Shown here one piece after another: positions 1-5,377 of a DNA stretch of 5,377 nucleotides. Numbering within the stretch: position 1 is the first letter of the stretch; each line of letters begins with the position of its first letter. This DNA is from Candidatus Peregrinibacteria bacterium (GTDB taxonomy: Bacteria; Patescibacteriota; Gracilibacteria; UBA1369; LOWO2-01-FULL-3), in assembly GCA_003566255.1 (NCBI GenBank), contig PXEC01000102.1:1-5377 (forward strand). Reading direction: 5' to 3'. The translations under genes were made by a program, and so were the position numbers. The notes under the pieces are model-generated. The model was given only the letters and a program-made list of their open reading frames with translations, was not told the DNA's origin and made no database searches.

Positions 1-849
1 AAAAATTTATCACTCTACAGAGAGATGCTCGTGGACCTTTCAACTTCGGAGACTTTGATCCCCTTTTTGGAGAAAAATGATCTACGCCTCTCCGATCTTG
101 TTGAGGATGATGATGCTCTCCATCTCCGAATCAAGGCCGACGAGGATCTTACAATCGCCGCTTATCGCTATTCAAAGCACGATAGGTCATTATTTTTCGA
201 ATTTTTTGATCAAAAGGAGAAATCCGCCGCGAAAAGTTCCGCCGAATTGGAAAAGAGAATCAATAATTTTGTCTCAACTGAAAAAGAGGATGCTCTCAGG
301 GATTTTAGGGAACTGGCAGAAAAACGAGCGGAGGTCAAAGCTGTCATCGATTCAAAAGATGTTTCCGCTCTTATTGAAGAAAAAGGCATGAGTGTTGATG
401 AAAATTTTGTGATTCGGAGTTCCGCGGGTGAGATCATCGGCAAGATAGAACTCGACACCGAGAGCGGCAGAATCGCGCTTGTAGACAAAAGCAACAAAGA
501 CTTTTCGCTTGAAGTCAGCGATATAAATACCGCTTTGACTCCCTTCCTCAAAAAACTCGATACCAGGACCGCGCTGGAAAAACTTGTTGCCGACGCGAAA
601 CAAGGTATTGAAGAAATAATACAAGATGACGGCTTTCAGCTCCTTCTTTCACAAAACAACCTTTCGGTGTCCACCTCCCCCCGCGTGGATAATTTGAGAT
701 ACTACTATGATGTTTTTGACGGTGAAGGCGACGCGATAAGCTCGATCGCCGTTGAAAAATCAACGGGCCTTGTCTACATCACCAATCCCGACGGCACAAA
801 CGCCCAAAACATCTTTTTTTTGAGCCGGAATCCAAAAAAAAAACTATGA
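1..849 (+). CDS. Unrecognised envelope-associated repeat protein, 5' partial, upstream of and possibly fused to an LCP domain
   Basis: I do not recognise this protein. The frame is open to base 1; the first ATG is at 25, but it has no properly spaced ribosome site and the eight codons before it read as ordinary protein, so the gene most likely starts outside the window. Counting from that ATG there are 274 residues, acidic and lysine-rich, with no cysteine and no membrane segment. Three divergent units can be seen, near residues 11-62, 103-165 and 193-256. Each has a helix ending in a segment such as FLEKNDLRLSD, LIEEKGMSVDE or LLSQNNLSVS, followed by beta strands with a turn (ESGRIALVD, STGLVYIT). 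The strand-turn-strand pattern faintly resembles PepSY-type folds, but this is only a resemblance. The region between units 1 and 2 (about 66-110) looks like a charged long helix. The stop TGA overlaps the LCP start as ATGA, implying translational coupling. A ten-A run just before the stop could allow a -1 slip that fuses the two products. Confidence 0.75.
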   Translation, partial: KNLSLYREMLVDLSTSETLIPFLEKNDLRLSDLVEDDDALHLRIKADEDLTIAAYRYSKHDRSLFFEFFDQKEKSAAKSSAELEKRINNFVSTEKEDALRDFRELAEKRAEVKAVIDSKDVSALIEEKGMSVDENFVIRSSAGEIIGKIELDTESGRIALVDKSNKDFSLEVSDINTALTPFLKKLDTRTALEKLVADAKQGIEEIIQDDGFQLLLSQNNLSVSTSPRVDNLRYYYDVFDGEGDAISSIAVEKSTGLVYITNPDGTNAQNIFFLSRNPKKKL

Positions 850-872
850 ATATTCCGGATGATATTCCGGAT
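834..872 (+). promoter_or_regulatory. Candidate -1 frameshift (slippage) site: A10 run plus downstream hairpin
   Basis: Ten consecutive A lie at 834-843, read in the upstream gene as codons AAA AAA AAA after CCA, so A_AAA_AAA slippery heptamers occur in the correct phase. The zero-frame stop TGA follows at 847-849. The LCP frame is exactly -1 relative to the upstream frame and is open back to base 756, so a slip on the A run, or on the T8 run at 814-821, would join the two proteins. Downstream, TCCGGA at 854-859 can pair with TCCGGA at 866-871 across a 6-base loop; two further pairs (851-852 with 873-874) lie beyond one mismatch. The spacer of 7-10 bases suits a stimulatory hairpin. The same structure could merely be part of an ATGA-coupled start, or the A10 length could be an assembly error. 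Confidence 0.4.
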
Positions 873-1721
873 TACAGTTCCATTTTGACGGATACGGGCG
901 GAGAAGGAACACTAAATATTCTGGTCGGCGGTTTCGCGGGAGCTCTTCTGGACTCTATGATTTTTGTCCATATAAACCATGATCGCGGAGATATAAGGAT
1001 GATCAGCATCCCTCGGGATCTCTTTTATCAAGGGCGAAAAATAAATGCTTTCGCCCACTTTTACGGCATGGACGAACTGAAGAGAGTCATAGGGGATATC
1101 ACGGGATATAAGCCGGACAAATATATAGCGATTGATATGTTCGCTTTTATTGATGTGATTGATATTATCGGGGGTGTTGAGGTCACCTTGGAGCGCGCGC
1201 TTATCGATCCCACTTACAGGGTTAAGGACAACGGCGTGGTAAGCACTCTTCATTATGAGCCGGGAACTTACCATCTGAGCGGAGTCGAAGCCTTGAGGCT
1301 CGCGCGTAGTCGATATACCACCTCCGATTTCGCGAGGGCGGAGCGCCAGCAGATGATACTTGAAGCCATTCAAGACAAAGCGCGGAATTTTGGGTTTGGA
1401 GACACGGACATCATTTATCAGGTGATCAGGGCTGTTTTGAGGAAAACGGATACGGATATTTCTCTGGATGAAGCTGTTGTCTGGTTTTTTCGATACCAAA
1501 ATTATGATGTGAAAGCGGGAAATGTGATGTCTTCCGGAAATGTACTTTATGTTCCCCCTTACATCACCGCCGAAAATTGCCGAAAACTGATAGAGGAAGC
1601 GGAGGCCGCGGGTGAAGAGATCCCCGATTGCGAAAGCCAAAATCAGGCTTATACTTTGCTCCCGCGGAATGATAACTGGAATGTTATAAAGTGGTATTTC
1701 AGGGAAATTTTTGAAGATTAA
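846..1721 (+). CDS. LytR-CpsA-Psr (LCP) family protein, lacking its own membrane anchor
   Basis: LCP enzymes typically transfer undecaprenyl-phosphate-linked glycopolymers onto peptidoglycan or other envelope acceptors, outside the membrane. This 291-residue frame shows the family core: NILVGG (24-29), the first conserved Asp in LLDSM (Asp36), SIPRDL (54-59, with Arg57 and Asp58), KINAFAHFYG (65-74), the IDxIGGVEV region (105-113), and the signature ARSRYTTSDFARAERQQ (153-169) with its arginines. The end (YTLLPRNDNW, then a helix to FREIFED) looks like a complete family C-terminus. Only two cysteines are present, Cys245 and Cys262. What is missing is the usual N-terminal transmembrane segment: the LCP core begins about 20 residues from the ATG, and the upstream in-frame codons back to 756 are not hydrophobic. 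The start overlaps the upstream stop as ATGA and has no Shine-Dalgarno sequence. Either it is translated by coupling as a soluble protein, or it is the C-terminal half of a longer, anchored protein made by a -1 shift. Family assignment is secure; the substrate is unknown. Confidence 0.9.
   Translation: MNIPDDIPDYSSILTDTGGEGTLNILVGGFAGALLDSMIFVHINHDRGDIRMISIPRDLFYQGRKINAFAHFYGMDELKRVIGDITGYKPDKYIAIDMFAFIDVIDIIGGVEVTLERALIDPTYRVKDNGVVSTLHYEPGTYHLSGVEALRLARSRYTTSDFARAERQQMILEAIQDKARNFGFGDTDIIYQVIRAVLRKTDTDISLDEAVVWFFRYQNYDVKAGNVMSSGNVLYVPPYITAENCRKLIEEAEAAGEEIPDCESQNQAYTLLPRNDNWNVIKWYFREIFED
850..872 (+). repeat. Two-copy 12-base direct repeat with palindromic core
   Basis: ATATTCCGGAT occurs at 850-860 and again at 862-872, so the unit repeats with a 12-base period and encodes IPDDIPD at the start of the LCP reading frame. 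Each copy contains the self-complementary core TCCGGA, which is what lets the two copies form the hairpin described for the frameshift candidate. It may be a small in-frame duplication with no function. Confidence 0.7.
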
Positions 1722-1723
1722 AT

Positions 1724-3121
1724 ATGCAGCTTAAGAAAGGACAAGTTGTTGAGTTGGATATTCACGCTTTGGCTTTTGGGGGAGCCGGTATCGGCAAGTA
1801 TGAGGGATTAACGGTCTTTGTTGAAAAAACGATGCCCGGTGACAGAGTTAAAGCTTCTTTTTTCAAAATTAAAAAACACTACGCGCATGCCGATCTTGTT
1901 GAGATTATCAAAGAGTCTCCGGACAGAATAAAGCCAAAATGCCCTTACAGCGGAATCTGTGGCGGATGCCAACTCCAATTCATGCCTTACGAAAAGCAAT
2001 TGGAGTTCAAAAAACAGCATGTCATCGATTCTTTTGAACGGATCGGGAAGATATATGATCCTCCGGTTGAAGATGTTATTCCTTGTGAGGATGTTTTTTA
2101 TTATCGGAACAAGTTGGAATTTTCTTTCGGGTATGACGCGGACATGAATTTTACGCTTGGATATCATGTTCCGGGAAGAAGATTCGACATAATGGACATA
2201 AAAGAGTGCCATCTTATGTCTCCCTTCGCTTCCGAAATCGCAAACGCTGTCAGAGATTTTATGAAGCGCAAAAAATGGCCTCCCTTCAAGTACTCATGCG
2301 GGGAAGGGTTCTTGAAAGCGCTTTTTTTAAGAGAAGGCAAAAATACCGGAGAGTTTATGGTCAATCTTGCCACTTCTGATGATACTCCGGAAGATTTTGA
2401 TGAATCGATGGAAGAGTTTGTTTCCATGCTCTTGGCTCTTCCCGGTTCGCCCGGGATAACATCGATTTATCGATCTAAAATAATCAGTAAAAGAGGCCAA
2501 CCACGTCGCACGGAAGAAACTCTTTTGCACGGAAAACCCGTTTTGACGGAAACGCTGAAAACGAAAAACGGTGACAATCTTGTTTTCGATATTCCTCCGC
2601 AGGCGTTTTTTCAGGTTAATACTGTTCAGGCTGAAGTTTTATACAATGAAATCCTGAAAATCGTTGAGGATAAATCCCCCGACCTTGTTTTTGATCTGTT
2701 CTGCGGCACCGGAAGTATCGCGATGTTCATCGCCAAAAGTGTTGAAAGAGTAACCGGAGTGGAATTGAACAAAGACTCCGTGAAAATCGCGTCTGCAAAC
2801 GCGACCAAAAACGGCATATTCAACATGGATTTTTTCCAGGGAGACGTGAATAAAATGATATCCACTCTCAAAGAAAGACCTTCCCTTGTTGTGGTTGATC
2901 CTCCCAGGGCCGGTCTCGCCAAAAAATTCATAAAACAGCTGTCCGAGTTTGACTCTCCGGTTATTGTTTATGTTTCCTGCAATCCTTCAACTTTGGCCCG
3001 TGATTGTGAAGAACTTAAGGAGTACGGGTACGCTGTTAAAAAAATTCAGCCCGTTGATATGTTCCCCCATACCTTTCACATAGAAAATGTTTGTTTGCTG
3101 GAACGGGATAATTTGTTATAG
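1724..3121 (+). CDS. rlmD: 23S rRNA (uracil-C5)-methyltransferase, RlmD/RlmCD (RumA) type
   Basis: This enzyme uses S-adenosylmethionine to methylate carbon 5 of a uridine in 23S rRNA (U1939 in E. coli numbering for RlmD; U747 as well for RlmCD). The 465 residues are near the usual family length. An N-terminal TRAM domain (about 1-62) contains LAFGGAGIGKYEG. Four cysteines, C73-x5-C79-x2-C82 and C162, match the spacing of the [4Fe-4S] ligands in E. coli RumA. The central part has YYRNKLEFSFGY (126-137). The methyltransferase domain shows PPQAFFQVN (291-299), FDLFCGTGSIA (323-333, SAM-binding), VVDPPRAGL (390-398), the catalytic Cys419 in YVSCNPSTLARD, and the probable general-base Glu454 in FPHTFHIENV. 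TrmA is excluded by the TRAM domain and the cysteine cluster. The ATG lies 2 bases after the LCP stop, with only a weak GAAG upstream, so it is probably co-transcribed and perhaps coupled. Which uridine(s) it modifies cannot be read from sequence. Nothing looks broken. Confidence 0.95.
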   Translation: MQLKKGQVVELDIHALAFGGAGIGKYEGLTVFVEKTMPGDRVKASFFKIKKHYAHADLVEIIKESPDRIKPKCPYSGICGGCQLQFMPYEKQLEFKKQHVIDSFERIGKIYDPPVEDVIPCEDVFYYRNKLEFSFGYDADMNFTLGYHVPGRRFDIMDIKECHLMSPFASEIANAVRDFMKRKKWPPFKYSCGEGFLKALFLREGKNTGEFMVNLATSDDTPEDFDESMEEFVSMLLALPGSPGITSIYRSKIISKRGQPRRTEETLLHGKPVLTETLKTKNGDNLVFDIPPQAFFQVNTVQAEVLYNEILKIVEDKSPDLVFDLFCGTGSIAMFIAKSVERVTGVELNKDSVKIASANATKNGIFNMDFFQGDVNKMISTLKERPSLVVVDPPRAGLAKKFIKQLSEFDSPVIVYVSCNPSTLARDCEELKEYGYAVKKIQPVDMFPHTFHIENVCLLERDNLL

Positions 3122-3127
3122 TGTTCC
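3100..3127 (+). other. Possible small hairpin across the rlmD stop, next to the downstream start
   Basis: GGAAC (3100-3104) can pair with GTTCC (3123-3127), and inside it ATAA (3108-3111) with TTAT (3116-3119) around a TTTG loop. The structure covers the rlmD stop (TAG 3119-3121) and ends one base before the ATG at 3129. Ribosomes finishing rlmD would melt it, so it could couple translation of the two genes. The stems are short and the idea rests only on complementarity by eye. Confidence 0.25.
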
Positions 3128-3128
3128 C

Positions 3129-4280
3129 ATGAAGAAAATCTTTTTGGTTTTGTTTGCCGGTTTCCTCCTTTTGTCCCCTCACTTTGGCGGGAATACGGCA
3201 TCCGCGACTTATCTTCACGCGGCGGAAAACATTTCAATATCGGAACCTATATACGGAGACGCTTATCTTCTTGCCGGAAACGGATCTGTTGACGCGGATA
3301 TTTTCGGGGATCTTTATATAGTGGGAGGGAATGTTGAGGTGAATGGTAATATTGAGGAGGACTTGGTTGTCGGAGGAGGAAAAGTTGTAATTTTTGGCGA
3401 TATCGGAGGAGATTTGAGAATTATTGGAGGACAGGTGGCGGTTTATGGAAATGTGGGGGAGGATATTGTCGGAGTCAGCGGACAATTGGATATTTCTTCA
3501 GATACAACCGTGGGGGGAAATGTGATAACGGGTGCGGGGCTTATGACCGTTGACGGAAGAATTAAAAATAATTTGAGGGGAGCTTTTGGAGTTATCTTTT
3601 TGAACGGGCAAGTGGACGGGAATGTAACTTTGAGTGTTGAAGACTCTTTCGTTATTGCGGATGACGCGATAATCGGCGGGAATCTTCATTATTCCGCACT
3701 TCTTGAAACGAAGGTCCCTGAAGGTGTTGTCCAGGGGGAAACAACATTCAACAAATTTCAAAGAGATGCCCTCTTTGAAGATTTGACTTTTCTTTTGCTT
3801 ATGCAAAAACTTCTGAGTTTCCTCGCGATGCTTTTCCTGCTTTTGGTATTTGTTATTTTTATACCGAAGACGCTTGCAAGTTCCGCGGTGGCCACGCGTA
3901 AAAATATTTTAAAATCCTTCGGAGTCGGTCTTTTGACTGTTATCGGCATTCTTGTGGGATCCATAATTTTGATGATGACCGTTGTGGGGATTTCCTTTGC
4001 CATGATGGCCTTGGCCGGAGCTCTTATTCTTTTCTACTTTGCCAGAATTTTCGCGGCGGCCTGGCTGGCTTCGTATATTGTTGATTTTGAACAAAAAATC
4101 CCGCGATGGAAGCTGTTCGGAGTCGTGGCTCTGGGAATTTTGTTCTATTACCTTCTTGGAATGATACCTTTCCATATAGGACGAATCCTGACAATCATCT
4201 TGTTCTTAATCGGTGCGGGATCCCTTATTCTTGTTGGAGTGGAACACTTGAAGTTCTTGAGGGCGAAGAACAAGCTTTAA
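3129..4280 (+). CDS. Secreted bactofilin-like beta-solenoid protein with C-terminal five-helix membrane domain
   Basis: I chose the ATG at 3129, giving 383 residues, because MKKIFLVLFAGFLLLS starts a clean signal peptide with a plausible cleavage after ASA (24-26); an in-frame ATG at 3087 lies inside rlmD and would add 14 residues before it. Residues 43-205 form about nine short repeats. A GD/ED pair recurs at 43, 60, 77, 94 and 111, an exact 17-residue period, followed by looser copies near 130, 147, 164 and 184. Each copy is of the type GDLYIVGGNVEVNGNI, typical of polymer-forming (bactofilin-like) right-handed beta-solenoids. Five hydrophobic helices follow, at about 221-245, 265-286, 288-318, 329-346 and 353-370. 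Positive charges fall after helix 1 (RKNILK), after helix 3 (EQKIPRWK) and at the C-terminus (LRAKNKL), which puts the solenoid outside and the tail inside. No cysteine is present. It starts 7 bases after rlmD without a clear Shine-Dalgarno. Its role is unknown; an envelope scaffold or surface polymer is an inference. Confidence 0.85.
   Translation: MKKIFLVLFAGFLLLSPHFGGNTASATYLHAAENISISEPIYGDAYLLAGNGSVDADIFGDLYIVGGNVEVNGNIEEDLVVGGGKVVIFGDIGGDLRIIGGQVAVYGNVGEDIVGVSGQLDISSDTTVGGNVITGAGLMTVDGRIKNNLRGAFGVIFLNGQVDGNVTLSVEDSFVIADDAIIGGNLHYSALLETKVPEGVVQGETTFNKFQRDALFEDLTFLLLMQKLLSFLAMLFLLLVFVIFIPKTLASSAVATRKNILKSFGVGLLTVIGILVGSIILMMTVVGISFAMMALAGALILFYFARIFAAAWLASYIVDFEQKIPRWKLFGVVALGILFYYLLGMIPFHIGRILTIILFLIGAGSLILVGVEHLKFLRAKNKL
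3255..3743 (+). repeat. Coding tandem repeat, about nine coils of 17-18 codons
   Basis: This is the DNA of the solenoid repeats. The first five units keep an exact 51-base period (Gly-Asp or Glu-Asp codons at residues 43, 60, 77, 94 and 111); later units drift to 17-19 codons. Conservation is at the protein level, with hydrophobic residues alternating around GG or GN turns, and the DNA copies are strongly diverged. That argues for an old solenoid rather than a recent expansion. Confidence 0.75.
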
Positions 4281-4293
4281 ATGGAGTGTTTTT
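4243..4293 (+). terminator. Weak candidate terminator-like structure at the end of the + strand operon
   Basis: AACACT (4243-4248) can pair with AGTGTT (4285-4290), enclosing a second stem GTTCTT (4253-4258) with AAGAAC (4266-4271). A T-run (4289-4293) ends the structure. It spans the + strand stop and reaches into the end of the convergent cca gene. The stems are AT-rich, the T tract is only five bases and partly inside the stem, and the outer loop is long, so a real intrinsic terminator is doubtful. It is the only candidate I see between the two convergent genes. Confidence 0.2.
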
Positions 4294-5377
4294 CCTTGAT
4301 GTATTTTTTTGCGTCTTTTTTTGTTTCCAGTTCGCCGCCGAGTTGTTTTTCTCTTACATCGTCCAGTATTTCCCCCACTTTTTTTCCGGGTTCGATCTTT
4401 AGAAGTTCCATAACTTCGGTCCCCGTTATCAACGTTTTCGGCATTAACTTCAGCTGCGCTATCTCATGCAAGTAAAGTTTTTTCAGTTTTTCATAGGCCG
4501 ATAAATCCACCGGTTCTATTCCCATGGCATCGGCTCGATACACCTCCAGCAATTCCTCAAATCCCGGATTAAGAAACCAGTGTCTTCTCCTTGCGTCGCT
4601 CATTTCAAACAGAGGAACCATCATCATGTGATGTGCTATCAGCCAGCAAACTCTTTGTATTATTTTTGTGGGGAATTTTAGTCGCTTCAGAATTTTTTTT
4701 GCAATTTCGGCGCCGACTTCCGAATGTCCATCATATCTTATCCTGCCTTTGTCATCTGAAAATGTTTCGTATTTGCCAATATCATGCAAAAGGACCGCCC
4801 ATTTCAGAGCAATGCTTGGGGGTTCTTCCGGCAGCGGATGCGGATCGCTTTCCTCATCCGTTATGCTGTCCAGCGCTTTTATCGTGTGGTCCCAAACATC
4901 TCCTTCGTGATGAAATTCCAATGGTTGAGCCAGTCCCTTAAGATGGCAAAGTTCCGGTATGATCAATTCCAAGGCACCGATTTCAAAAAGTTCTTCAAAG
5001 GACTGTCCCGCGTTGTTCCCCATTATCATTTTGTTCAATTCATCCCTTACTCTATCCGCGCAAATATCTTTTATCAGATGTACGTTTTTGTGAATTGCGT
5101 CGTATGTTTCCGGGTGGTATTGCATTTCGTAACTGTTCTTGAACCGAACGGCTCTAAGAATACGCAAATGATCCTCTTTTATCCTTTCTTCCGAATTTCC
5201 AATGAATTTTATGAGCCTGTCCCGAATGTCCTGCTGACCTTCAACATAATCTATAATCCGGTCTTCATCGGGATCATAAAACATCGCGTTGATTGTGAAG
5301 TCCCGGCGTAGTGCGTCTTCTTTGGCGCTTGTAAATTCAACGGCGTCCGGTCTTCTGCCGTCACTGTATCCGGCATC
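4277..5377 (-). CDS. cca: CCA tRNA nucleotidyltransferase with HD domain, N-terminus outside the window
   Basis: This enzyme builds or repairs the 3' CCA end of tRNAs from CTP and ATP. The frame stays open to the right edge, so 366 residues are visible and the start lies outside; an internal ATG at 5284 is not the start, because the conserved head continues upstream of it (DGRRPDAVEF, then RRDFTINAM running across it). The missing part should carry the GG/DxD catalytic motif of the class II polymerase-beta head. Visible, counted from the Met at 5284: EDHLR (37-41), matching the EDxxR nucleotide-template motif, within a typical LRAVRF helix; then an HD phosphohydrolase-type domain with His133, His167-Asp168 (LLHDIGK), GHSEVGAE (186-193), His218-His219 and Asp252. 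The C-terminus, LITGTEVMELLKIEPGKKVG, is typical of the bacterial HD-containing group. An A-adding enzyme or poly(A) polymerase is less likely but cannot be fully excluded without the N-terminus. It converges on the solenoid gene, sharing TTAA at 4277-4280, and is transcribed separately. Confidence 0.92.
   Translation of the reverse strand, partial: DAGYSDGRRPDAVEFTSAKEDALRRDFTINAMFYDPDEDRIIDYVEGQQDIRDRLIKFIGNSEERIKEDHLRILRAVRFKNSYEMQYHPETYDAIHKNVHLIKDICADRVRDELNKMIMGNNAGQSFEELFEIGALELIIPELCHLKGLAQPLEFHHEGDVWDHTIKALDSITDEESDPHPLPEEPPSIALKWAVLLHDIGKYETFSDDKGRIRYDGHSEVGAEIAKKILKRLKFPTKIIQRVCWLIAHHMMMVPLFEMSDARRRHWFLNPGFEELLEVYRADAMGIEPVDLSAYEKLKKLYLHEIAQLKLMPKTLITGTEVMELLKIEPGKKVGEILDDVREKQLGGELETKKDAKKYIKEKHSI

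Noticed and set aside
849..890. Alternative genetic code with TGA read as glycine (as in Gracilibacteria/SR1)
   Set aside because: Reading through the TGA at 847-849 gives only about a dozen codons before another TGA, and no conserved frame here has internal TGA; the standard code fits.
912..1640. Open frame of 242 residues on the - strand opposite the LCP gene
   Set aside because: It lies wholly antisense to a clear LCP domain, its translation shows no recognisable domain and its composition is that of a reverse-complement shadow.
3087..3128. Upstream in-frame ATG for the solenoid gene
   Set aside because: It would overlap rlmD by 35 bases and place 14 residues, including Cys and Trp, in front of a well-formed signal peptide that begins at 3129.
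4301..4324. T-rich runs after the + strand stop as an intrinsic terminator tail
   Set aside because: These are the complement of Lys codons in the C-terminal tail of cca and are not directly preceded by a GC-rich stem.
4784..5311. Open frame of 175 residues on the + strand opposite cca
   Set aside because: It is antisense to conserved cca motifs (HD domain, EDHLR, RRDFTINAM) and its Phe/Arg-rich translation is what the complement of that gene gives.
1..5377. CRISPR arrays, tRNA or rRNA genes, insertion sequences, attachment sites
   Set aside because: I saw no regular spacer-repeat pattern, no tRNA-like cloverleaf, no transposase motif and no terminal inverted repeats; nearly every base is inside a supported coding region.

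Overview
The window is a compact, gene-dense bacterial segment of moderate GC. Four genes lie head to tail on the + strand and one gene converges on them from the right on the - strand. Almost no non-coding DNA is visible: the + strand junctions are a 4-base ATGA overlap, a 2-base gap and a 7-base gap, and the convergent pair overlaps by 4 bases at a shared TTAA. Both outer genes run off the window, so neither transcription unit's promoter is visible. The genetic code looks standard, with TGA, TAA and TAG all used as stops. Shine-Dalgarno sequences are weak or absent at the visible starts. Tight packing, envelope genes without close relatives I can name, and poor ribosome sites would fit a candidate-phylum (Patescibacteria-like) genome, but that is inference; no taxonomic marker decides it.

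Layout: (1) 1-849, an unrecognised protein, 5' incomplete, made of about three divergent helix-plus-beta units; (2) 846-1721, a LytR-CpsA-Psr (LCP) family domain without a membrane anchor of its own; (3) 1724-3121, an RlmD-type 23S rRNA uracil-C5 methyltransferase with its TRAM domain, iron-sulfur cysteines and catalytic residues intact; (4) 3129-4280, a secreted bactofilin-like beta-solenoid joined to a five-helix membrane domain; (5) 5377-4277 on the - strand, a class II CCA tRNA nucleotidyltransferase with an HD domain, missing its N-terminus at the window edge.

Three of the four + strand genes appear to act at the cell envelope, and the fourth modifies ribosomal RNA. The cca gene is translation housekeeping and belongs to a separate transcription unit.

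The most interesting point is the junction of genes 1 and 2. A run of ten A residues sits just before the stop of gene 1 and is followed by a small GC-rich hairpin. A -1 slip there would bypass the TGA and join the two reading frames into one protein of at least about 570 residues. That would explain why the LCP domain has no transmembrane segment. It may be programmed frameshifting, transcriptional slippage, a real gene split, or a homopolymer error in the assembly; the sequence alone cannot decide. The second point is the solenoid protein, whose signal peptide and charge pattern place a bactofilin-like repeat domain outside the membrane.
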